From Candidatus Hodarchaeota archaeon (lineage in GTDB: Archaea; Asgardarchaeota; Heimdallarchaeia; Hodarchaeales; YT1-039): a stretch of DNA of 6,065 nucleotides. Numbering within the stretch: the stretch's first letter is position 1; each line of letters opens with the position of its first letter. Positions 1 through 5,554 of this stretch are shown in pieces. The notes under the pieces are model-generated. The model searched no databases, was not told the DNA's origin, and worked only from the letters and a program-made list of their open reading frames with translations. The stretch covers positions 1 through 6,065 of the forward strand of contig JAEOTF010000011.1 in NCBI GenBank assembly GCA_016840025.1, written 5' to 3'. Position numbers and translations under genes: made by a program.

Positions 1-63
1 CTAATTCATGGAATTAAAATTGAAATTGAAGCTATAGCAGTCTTACCTGGACAATTCAAATAA
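1..63 (+). CDS. RidA/YjgF-family enamine/imine deaminase, C-terminal end only (5' part outside window)
   Basis: Frame 1 is open from the first base and encodes 20 residues before a TAA at 61-63. The tail reads GIKIEIEAIAVLPGQFK. It closely resembles the C-terminal strand of RidA (YjgF/YER057c/UK114) proteins; as I recall it, E. coli RidA ends with VKIEIEAIAV plus two residues. RidA proteins are cytosolic trimers of about 125-130 residues that hydrolyse reactive 2-iminoacids/enamines to ketoacids and ammonia. The relative RutC takes part in pyrimidine breakdown. The catalytic arginine lies upstream, outside the window, so activity cannot be judged. The gene converges on the amidohydrolase, with 15 bases between the stop codons. 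The identification rests on one short but distinctive motif. The main alternative is chance resemblance, which I consider unlikely given the match and its position right at the protein end. Confidence 0.8.
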   Translation, partial: LIHGIKIEIEAIAVLPGQFK

Positions 64-78
64 ACTGTAAAAACAATT

Positions 79-1440
79 CTATTTCCATCCAGCTAGTTCT
101 TCATAATCAATGATATATTTTGACCTGTTGTTTTTGACCCTCTCAAATACGCTCATAAACGATTTATTGGCTTTCTCAAGAATTTCAGATTCATTTACTG
201 TAGTCAATTTTCGGTTTTTCATGACAATTTTACCGTCAATAATAGTTGTGTCAACGTTCTCCCCATGTGCCGAATAAACCAGATGGGCAGGGATATTTGT
301 ATCTGATCCATAAACTGTTGGGATAAAATGTTGATCAATTAAATCTACTAGTATAATATCAGCTTTATATCCCGGTTTTATTATACCGATTTTTTGATTA
401 AGCGCAACTCCACCATTAGCTGTAGCCATTCGTAGAACAGTTTTTGTCGGCATTAGACTTGCATCAGCTCTCGCACCTCTATGAATTAAAGCTACCCATT
501 TCATAGCCTCGAAGAGGTCAACACTATTATTGCAGGTCGCTGAATCATGTCCTATCCCCACATTTATCTCCGCCTTTAAATATTCGGGGAGTCTCGCGAT
601 TCCATTGCCTAATTTAGCATTAGATGTTGGATTATGAGATATGTGAGTTCCAGTTTTTTTCATCAACTCAATCTCTTCATCAGATAATAAAACGCAGTGC
701 GCTGCGACACAATCAGATCCTAACACCCCAGTCTCATTTGCCAGTACAGTAGGTCTTAATTTATGTCTTTTCAAACTCATATCAATTTCTGATTGTGCTT
801 CATTTAAATGAATATGGATACCCGTATGATATCTATCAGCAAGTTCCCTTGTTTTATCCATGATTTCTCGAGATGTGATAGGAATTGATTCAACACCGAA
901 AAACACGCGTACCCGATCATCAGCGATACCGTTTTTTAAATTATATAGGCGTTCGTTATCAGCACAGGTGTCCAATTTTGCTTCTTCTATAGCTACATCG
1001 GAACTGAGAACTGCTCGAATACCGATTTCTGCAGCTGCATCTGCACAAGATTCCATCTGACGCCACTGGTCATTCACGCTTGTCGTACCGCTTTTTATCG
1101 CTTCACTATATCCACATAAGGCTCCCCAATATGCTTCTTCAGGGCTCATAGCTCTTATTTTTGGATACCATAACGCATCCAGAAAGACAAAAAGAGGTAA
1201 TGCATCATACATTCCCCGTCCTAACGAGGAGTGGTAATGCAGATCAACGAGTCCCGGCATAATTACTTTATGCTTTGCGTTAATAATATTATCGGCTTTG
1301 TAATTCTTTTCTATCTGACTTGTTTTACCAACATCAATAATCTTATCATCTTCTACAACAACTGCTCCATTTTCAATAATTGTAAAGTCTTTATCCATCG
1401 TTAATAGGAACCCATTCTTGATAACTAATTGTTCAGACAT
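79..1440 (-). CDS. Metal-dependent amidohydrolase (TrzA/AtzA - SAH/MTA deaminase-like)
   Basis: A cytosolic amidohydrolase-superfamily enzyme of 453 residues, the usual family length (about 430-470). Numbering is from the ATG at 1440. A small N-terminal beta-sandwich segment (about 1-60) leads into a TIM barrel. The barrel carries the metal pair H68/H70 in DLHYH, H211 with catalytic E214 in HIHLNEAQ, H248 in AAHC and D299 in GIGHDS. SHNPTSNAKLGNG (about 278-290) is the typical loop after barrel strand 6. The C-terminal IKPGYKADIILVD and TTIIDGKIV segments close the composite domain. This set fits aminohydrolases that deaminate or dechlorinate purine-, pyrimidine- or triazine-like rings (SAH/MTA, guanine, cytosine, atrazine); the actual substrate cannot be read. 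An upstream in-frame GTG at 1449 is less likely as start because it overlaps the AAGGTG ribosome-binding site that serves the ATG. It lies downstream of the alcohol dehydrogenase on the same strand, with about 104 bases between. The usual GTDG around the last ligand is GHDS here. Confidence 0.9.
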   Translation of the reverse strand: MSEQLVIKNGFLLTMDKDFTIIENGAVVVEDDKIIDVGKTSQIEKNYKADNIINAKHKVIMPGLVDLHYHSSLGRGMYDALPLFVFLDALWYPKIRAMSPEEAYWGALCGYSEAIKSGTTSVNDQWRQMESCADAAAEIGIRAVLSSDVAIEEAKLDTCADNERLYNLKNGIADDRVRVFFGVESIPITSREIMDKTRELADRYHTGIHIHLNEAQSEIDMSLKRHKLRPTVLANETGVLGSDCVAAHCVLLSDEEIELMKKTGTHISHNPTSNAKLGNGIARLPEYLKAEINVGIGHDSATCNNSVDLFEAMKWVALIHRGARADASLMPTKTVLRMATANGGVALNQKIGIIKPGYKADIILVDLIDQHFIPTVYGSDTNIPAHLVYSAHGENVDTTIIDGKIVMKNRKLTTVNESEILEKANKSFMSVFERVKNNRSKYIIDYEELAGWK

Positions 1441-1448
1441 ACTATACA

Positions 1449-1454
1449 CACCTT
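1449..1454 (-). promoter_or_regulatory. Shine-Dalgarno site (AAGGTG) of the amidohydrolase
   Basis: Read on the - strand, AAGGTG lies 8 bases before the ATG at 1440, a good spacing for pairing with the 16S rRNA 3' end. It overlaps the upstream in-frame GTG at 1447-1449, so it argues for ATG 1440 as the true start. The GGTG core is common in archaea but also occurs in bacteria. Confidence 0.6.
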
Positions 1455-1490
1455 AGAATATCAGAATCTGGAGTATAATATCACTAATAT

Positions 1491-1505
1491 GTTTATAATA
1501 TTTTC
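1491..1505 (-). promoter_or_regulatory. Candidate archaeal TATA/BRE element for the amidohydrolase
   Basis: On the - strand this reads GAAAATATTATAAAC: a purine-rich BRE-like start followed by a TATA-box-like stretch. It lies 51-65 bases upstream of the ATG at 1440. Initiation about 25 bases downstream would leave a leader of roughly 30 bases containing the AAGGTG site. A bacterial reading is also possible, with TATTAT at 1475-1480 as a -10 box, but I see no matching -35. The surrounding gap is AT-rich, so this is a weak call. Confidence 0.3.
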
Positions 1506-1533
1506 TTGATTTTTTTATGTGCTAGCGTTCGTT

Positions 1534-1539
1534 AAAAAA
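1534..1539 (-). terminator. T-tract behind the alcohol dehydrogenase, possible intrinsic termination signal
   Basis: On the - strand, six consecutive T lie 5 bases after the TAA of the alcohol dehydrogenase (stop at 1545-1547). There is no convincing GC-rich hairpin before them, so this would work only as an archaeal T-tract terminator. If it is leaky, the alcohol dehydrogenase and amidohydrolase could still be co-transcribed. Confidence 0.3.
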
Positions 1540-1544
1540 GAATT

Positions 1545-2723
1545 TTAAATTAAAATTGAATAATCACCTGAATATATTGCTTCATATAGTTTTAATGCCA
1601 AATCTTTAGTAAGCTGACGAGGGTTATTCGGATGATAATATTTCTCTACACACTCTATCGCTAGAATTTTTAATTCATTTTTATCAATATCTAACTCTTT
1701 AAGTGTTGTTGGCAAATTGAAACTCTTAATAAAGTTTAGTATAGTTGAAATTCCTTTTTTCGCTTTTTCTATGTTTCCCATTTTCTCTGTAATTCCAAAT
1801 ATCTCCGATATTAAGACTAATTTATCGGTGCAGTAGGATGCATTTAAAGCCATAATGTATGGTAATGGTATGATGCATGATAGACCATGGGGAAGTTTAT
1901 GTCTCGTTGCTAAAGTATAAGCAACTGAATGACCGTATACAAGTTTTGCACTGAGAACGATTCCACCCAGCATTGCTGCATAACTCATATGGGTCCGTGC
2001 AGAGATATCATCAGGATTTTCTACAACATTTTTTAAATTCTCTTTGACTAATCTGGTTGCTTCTAAGGCAAATAAATCATAGATTGGATTGGAGTCAGTT
2101 GACATAAAAGCTTCCACTGAATGGGATAGCACATCTAATCCTGAGTTAACTGTCACATTTTTTGGAAGAGATAATGTTAAAGTTGGATCTATTATCGATA
2201 TATTTGCGTATAGATGAGGACTAATCGCTAATTCTTTTAGTTCTTTCGACAATACTACAACTTTGGATACTTCACTTCCTGTACCAGCTGTTGTCGGAAT
2301 AAGTATTTTCGGTAGACCGGGATTTTTTATTTTATTAAATCCAAGAATGTTTTCAGGATTTCCACCATTTGTTGCAACTACAGATGCTGTTTTAGCTAAG
2401 TCTAAGACACTACCACCTCCAAGCCCTATAATGACATCAAATTTTGTATCTTTAACAAGTATAGAAATTTCTTTTGCATCTTCTAAAGTCGGTTCTTTAA
2501 ATATCTGATCATATATTGTTATTTCATAATCTTTTTCTTCTAGCATCAATTGAACTTTAGGAAAAAAATCCATTCTACGTAAATTATTGTCGACTAGGAA
2601 TAATATCGATTTTCCTTGGGTAATTGTGGGGATTTCAGTCTCTAAAGAATTAATAGTATTTGCTCCAAAAACAATTTTTACTGGTAAATGAAACATGAAA
2701 TTATTAATATTTGATCGCAACAT
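1545..2723 (-). CDS. Iron-containing alcohol dehydrogenase (Fe-ADH, type III)
   Basis: A cytosolic NAD(P)-dependent dehydrogenase interconverting an alcohol and an aldehyde or ketone. Its 392 residues match the family's usual 380-400. The N-terminal Rossmann-like domain (about 1-180) opens with FHLPVKIVFG (11-20). It carries the dinucleotide loop GGGSVLD (102-108) and the strongly conserved PTTAGTGSE (143-151). The C-terminal helical domain holds the four predicted iron ligands: D197 and H201 in GLDVLSHSVEAF, then H265 and H279 in GHSVAYTLATRHKLPHG. These align with D196, H200, H263 and H277 of E. coli FucO. The second His of the FucO HxxxH motif is Tyr (Y269) here. The ATG at 2723 directly follows an in-frame TAA; its ribosome-binding site is weak (GATGG 4 bases before). 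Met10 is an alternative start but has no site at all. The gene diverges from the AOR gene and precedes the amidohydrolase on the same strand, so a role in handling an aldehyde or alcohol from the same pathway is plausible. The substrate is unknown. Confidence 0.93.
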   Translation of the reverse strand: MLRSNINNFMFHLPVKIVFGANTINSLETEIPTITQGKSILFLVDNNLRRMDFFPKVQLMLEEKDYEITIYDQIFKEPTLEDAKEISILVKDTKFDVIIGLGGGSVLDLAKTASVVATNGGNPENILGFNKIKNPGLPKILIPTTAGTGSEVSKVVVLSKELKELAISPHLYANISIIDPTLTLSLPKNVTVNSGLDVLSHSVEAFMSTDSNPIYDLFALEATRLVKENLKNVVENPDDISARTHMSYAAMLGGIVLSAKLVYGHSVAYTLATRHKLPHGLSCIIPLPYIMALNASYCTDKLVLISEIFGITEKMGNIEKAKKGISTILNFIKSFNLPTTLKELDIDKNELKILAIECVEKYYHPNNPRQLTKDLALKLYEAIYSGDYSILI

Positions 2724-2787
2724 TTATCCATCAAGGATTCTTACATGGTTACCTTATTCTTAAGATTTTTGTAAACTGGTGGAGAAG
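2724..2787. promoter_or_regulatory. Divergent intergenic region between alcohol dehydrogenase and AOR
   Basis: These 64 bases separate two divergent starts and so must hold both promoters unless one sits inside a coding region. I see no convincing TATA box or -35/-10 pair. The region contains two short palindromes, GGTTACC-type at 2747-2753 and CTTAAG at 2759-2764. Either could belong to an operator, but both are short enough to be chance. Shared regulation of the two redox genes is inferred only from the layout. Confidence 0.4.
2778..2784 (+). promoter_or_regulatory. Shine-Dalgarno site (GGTGGAG) of the AOR gene
   Basis: GGTGGAG ends 3 bases before the ATG at 2788; its GGTG core sits 6 bases before it. 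An in-frame GTG at 2779-2781 lies inside this site and has no ribosome-binding site of its own, so ATG 2788 is the better start. The arrangement mirrors the amidohydrolase, where a GTG inside the site also precedes the real ATG. Confidence 0.55.
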
Positions 2788-4659
2788 ATGGCTAAAAAAG
2801 GATCATGTACAAATGTATTAATGAGAATCGATTTAACCAATCGTAATATTTCTGAGGAAGAGATATCGAACGATGTGCGGAGTAAATTCCTTGGTGGAAA
2901 AGGATTAGGAGCATATTACTTATTTCAAGAGCTCTCTACAAAAATTAACCCACTTTCAGAAGAAAATAAAATAATCTTCATGACAGGTCCTTTGACAGGT
3001 ACACTAGCTCCAACACCAAACAGGTTTAGTATAATCTCAAAATCTCCTCTAACAGGCACATGGTGTGATAGTAATTGTGGCGGATTCTGGGGGCCAGAAT
3101 TAAAATTTTCTGGTTTTGATGGAATCGTTATTGAAGGGAAGGCTACCAAACCATGCTACATCAATATTAGAAACGAACATATTGAATTATTAGATGCTAA
3201 GTCTATTTGGGGTTGTGATACTTTTTCAACAGAACGGATATTAAAAGAAAAACATTGCATAAACAGGATGCCGAGAACCATTTCAATAGGTCCGGCAGGT
3301 GAAAAAACATTAAGGCTTGCAGCCATCACATCCGAGGGGAGAGCCTCTGGAAGAGGTGGATTAGGTGCAGTAATGGGATCAAAAAATTTGAAAGCATTAG
3401 TTGTCACGGGTAATAAATATTCACCGGAAGATTTTGTGTTTAATAAAGAAGATTTTAAAAGGAATGTTAAAATAGCCTATAAAAATCTTTTCTCTGGTAA
3501 AATTACTAATTTAAAAAATGGACGACTATCAATTTATGGAACAGCGCATCTCATGAAATTAATTAATTCTTCTGGGGGCTTAGCCACAAAGAATTTTCAA
3601 GTCGGAGAATTCGAGTATGCAAAAGAATTGCAGGGAGAAGCGTATGCTGATGAACTTTGGATACCGGAGAATTCGCCAGGAATAAAACCATGTTATAGAT
3701 GTCCAATCCTATGTTGCCATAACGGAATAATTAAAAATGGAGAATTTGAGGGATTATATTTCCAAGGACCTGAATTCGAAACAAACTGGGCTTTTGGTCC
3801 TCAATGTGGAGTCAAAAGTAAGGAGGCAATTATTAAAGCAGATTTTCTATGTGATTACTATGGATTCGATACAATATCGCTTGGGAATACTGTGGGTTTC
3901 TTAATGGAATGTTTTGAAAGGGGTTTGCTATCGAAAGATAAAACTAATAATTTAGACTTAAGATTTGGGAATTCCCATGCTTTAATATCACTCATTGAAC
4001 TTGCGGGAAGGGCTGAGGGTATTGGGGTTTTAGTAGGAAATGGAGTGAAATACTCTTCTGAGAGAATTGGAAAAAATTCAGCAGATTTCAGTATCCATTC
4101 AAAAGGTTTGGAATTACCGGCTTATGATCCGAGAGCTGCACAGGGGATGGGGTTAAATTATGCAATCGGTGACCGTGGTGCCTGTCATTCTCATGCTTAC
4201 ACAGTTGGATTGGAGATGTTTCAACCACCCTCATTGAATCCTTCTGCCACTGATGGTAAAGCGAAGATTGTTAAAGGTTTATGTGAGGCGACAAATGCGT
4301 TCTGGGATTCTACAGGTGTTTGTAAATTTCTATTAAACGCCTGTAATCCTGATTTGATTCGGATACTGGTAAACGATGCAACCGGTCTGCAAATTATTGA
4401 CGTTGAATCTTTTAAGAAGATTGGGGAACGGATTAATAATCTTACAAGATGCTTTAATATTCGTGAGGGTTTCTCAAGGAAAGATGATACTCTACCAAGA
4501 AGACTTTTAGAGGAACCGCTTTCATTTGGATCCAAACAGGAAGTTGTTCATTTAGATGTGATGCTAGATGAATACTATAATTTATGTGGCTGGGATCAAA
4601 ATGGAGTGCCTAAAAGGGATAAACTGCTTGAATTAGATTTAGAATTCGCCATTATCTGA
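2788..4659 (+). CDS. Aldehyde:ferredoxin oxidoreductase (tungsten/molybdenum pterin, AOR family)
   Basis: Oxidises an aldehyde to the carboxylic acid and passes electrons to ferredoxin in the cytosol; the reverse, acid reduction, is possible. Its 623 residues (from ATG 2788) match the family's usual 600-630. The N-terminal bis-pterin domain (about 10-210) shows LGGKGLGAYY (35-44), TGPLTGT and SKSPLTGT, GFDGIVIEGKA (109-119), and RASGRGGLGAVMGSKNLKA (185-203). The [4Fe-4S] cluster ligands are C302, C305 and C309 in CYRCPILC, plus a distant C512 in TGVCKF. GPEFET (about 327-332) and DRGACH with H467 are conserved near-active-site segments. DPRAAQGMGL (447-456) and the C-terminal YYNLCGWDQNGVPKRDKL are also typical. 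The metal (W or Mo) and aldehyde preference cannot be told from motifs. No AorB-like iron-sulfur or flavin partner gene is present, so free ferredoxin is the likely acceptor. The gene diverges from the Fe-ADH and converges on the permease gene with a 9-base gap. Confidence 0.95.
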   Translation: MAKKGSCTNVLMRIDLTNRNISEEEISNDVRSKFLGGKGLGAYYLFQELSTKINPLSEENKIIFMTGPLTGTLAPTPNRFSIISKSPLTGTWCDSNCGGFWGPELKFSGFDGIVIEGKATKPCYINIRNEHIELLDAKSIWGCDTFSTERILKEKHCINRMPRTISIGPAGEKTLRLAAITSEGRASGRGGLGAVMGSKNLKALVVTGNKYSPEDFVFNKEDFKRNVKIAYKNLFSGKITNLKNGRLSIYGTAHLMKLINSSGGLATKNFQVGEFEYAKELQGEAYADELWIPENSPGIKPCYRCPILCCHNGIIKNGEFEGLYFQGPEFETNWAFGPQCGVKSKEAIIKADFLCDYYGFDTISLGNTVGFLMECFERGLLSKDKTNNLDLRFGNSHALISLIELAGRAEGIGVLVGNGVKYSSERIGKNSADFSIHSKGLELPAYDPRAAQGMGLNYAIGDRGACHSHAYTVGLEMFQPPSLNPSATDGKAKIVKGLCEATNAFWDSTGVCKFLLNACNPDLIRILVNDATGLQIIDVESFKKIGERINNLTRCFNIREGFSRKDDTLPRRLLEEPLSFGSKQEVVHLDVMLDEYYNLCGWDQNGVPKRDKLLELDLEFAII

Positions 4660-4664
4660 ATTAT

Positions 4665-4680
4665 TGATTTATTTTTTATA
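4665..4680 (+). terminator. T-rich stretch behind AOR, possible T-tract terminator
   Basis: Just after the AOR stop codon (4657-4659) the + strand reads TGATTTATTTTTTATA, with runs of three and six T and no preceding GC-rich hairpin. It would suit archaeal T-tract termination. It overlaps the last codons and stop of the converging permease gene, so any AOR transcript running past it would be antisense to that gene. Weak call based on base composition. Confidence 0.3.
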
Positions 4681-5553
4681 GGGTAGACCTAGTGATGCAG
4701 GCATACCTGATTTTTTACCAAATATCATCAATAGAGTTAAACCGACAAGAACAGCGATATGAGGGAGTACTGCAACATAGTTTAATGGGATGATTTCTAC
4801 CCCAAGTATTGCCATTCTGCTTGCTAATGAGGTAATTGATGTGAAGATAATTGCTCCCAGAAACACATAACTGACTTTCCATCTCCCAAATATTACAAGT
4901 GCGAATGCAATCCATCCATAACCTGAGATAAGAGTATACATGAACCCCTGCAATACATCAAGAGCTAGATAAGCTCCGGCTAAACCAATTAATCCCGATC
5001 CGATTATATTACAGATAGCTCTCACCTTATCGACATTAATACCAGCACTATCCGCTGCTCTAGGATATTCACCAACCGCTATTACTGTTAACCCTTCTTT
5101 AGTATATGAAAAAAAGAATAGGAATACGATTAGTATTATTATAGATAAATAGAATATCGCATCTAGAGAAAAGAGAACAGGTCTGAAAGGCGGAACCGCA
5201 AGCTGTGTTCCTGAGATGACAGAAGAATATAGTGACCCCCCAAGACCTAGAGATAAGAACCATATTCCAAACCCAACAACAATCTGATTCAGTTTAAATC
5301 TATCCAGTAAGAACGATAAGAGAATTCCAAAAATAATACCTATGAGGGCCCCTAGAAGCAATGCTCCCCATGAATTTAGTCCTAAAAAGACACCATAGAT
5401 TGCGAACGCGGCTCCCGCTGTCATAATTCCTTCAATCCCCAGATTGTAATCCCCGCTTTTTTGACTTAATAGTTGACCTAAAGCGGCGATTGTGAAGATT
5501 GGCGTCATCTCCGCTATCGCAATAATTGTTTTAATGATGACAGTTAATACCAT
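4669..5553 (-). CDS. ABC importer permease, nucleoside/BMP type (BPD_transp_2; NupQ/YufQ-like)
   Basis: Integral inner-membrane subunit of an ABC importer, 294 residues; relatives have about 300-320. About eight hydrophobic segments are visible, roughly at 3-28, 42-58, 60-82, 88-108, 130-150, 180-200, 211-245 and 258-278. NLGIEGIMTAGA (37-48) is the hallmark of the branched-chain amino acid/ribose/nucleoside permease superfamily. GEYPRAADSAGINVDKVR (161-178) is the cytoplasmic coupling loop that contacts the ATPase, followed by the conserved GSGLIGLAGAYLAL (185-198). These features fit the second permease of purine/nucleoside systems such as NupOPQ, which work with a BMP-family binding lipoprotein. 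The start follows the upstream permease stop by a single base, with GATGAGGT as ribosome-binding site inside that gene's end, so translation is coupled. The transported solute is inferred as nucleoside-like; sugar or other solutes remain possible. Confidence 0.87.
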   Translation of the reverse strand: MVLTVIIKTIIAIAEMTPIFTIAALGQLLSQKSGDYNLGIEGIMTAGAAFAIYGVFLGLNSWGALLLGALIGIIFGILLSFLLDRFKLNQIVVGFGIWFLSLGLGGSLYSSVISGTQLAVPPFRPVLFSLDAIFYLSIIILIVFLFFFSYTKEGLTVIAVGEYPRAADSAGINVDKVRAICNIIGSGLIGLAGAYLALDVLQGFMYTLISGYGWIAFALVIFGRWKVSYVFLGAIIFTSITSLASRMAILGVEIIPLNYVAVLPHIAVLVGLTLLMIFGKKSGMPASLGLPYKK

Positions 5554-5554
5554 T

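Noticed and set aside
12..31. AATTAAAATTGAA string shared with 1548-1560
   Set aside because: Short AT-rich match; at the first site it encodes the conserved KIEIE strand of RidA, at the second it is the Fe-ADH C-terminus on the other strand. Coincidence rather than a repeat.
860..1060. 66-codon open frame on the + strand
   Set aside because: It lies fully inside the amidohydrolase gene on the opposite strand. No recognisable motif or ribosome-binding site; a shadow frame.
1521..1526. GCTAGC palindrome in the gap between amidohydrolase and Fe-ADH
   Set aside because: A six-base palindrome with no extended arms; expected by chance and not a hairpin terminator.
2263..2508. 81-codon open frame on the + strand
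   Set aside because: Antisense to the nucleotide-binding part of the Fe-ADH, including the GGGS and TTAGTGSE segments; the composition is that of a mirrored glycine-rich coding region.
2925..3407. Two open frames of 74 and 83 codons on the - strand
   Set aside because: Both are antisense to the conserved pterin-binding domain of the AOR and show no family features.
4221..4535. 104-codon open frame on the - strand
   Set aside because: Antisense to the C-terminal part of the AOR, which is clearly coding on the + strand; no known motif or plausible start signal.
4715..4915. 66-codon open frame on the - strand in a different frame from the permease
   Set aside because: An out-of-frame reading of the permease gene. 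The permease's hydrophobic segments and its intact frame show which one is real; I see no sign of a frameshift.
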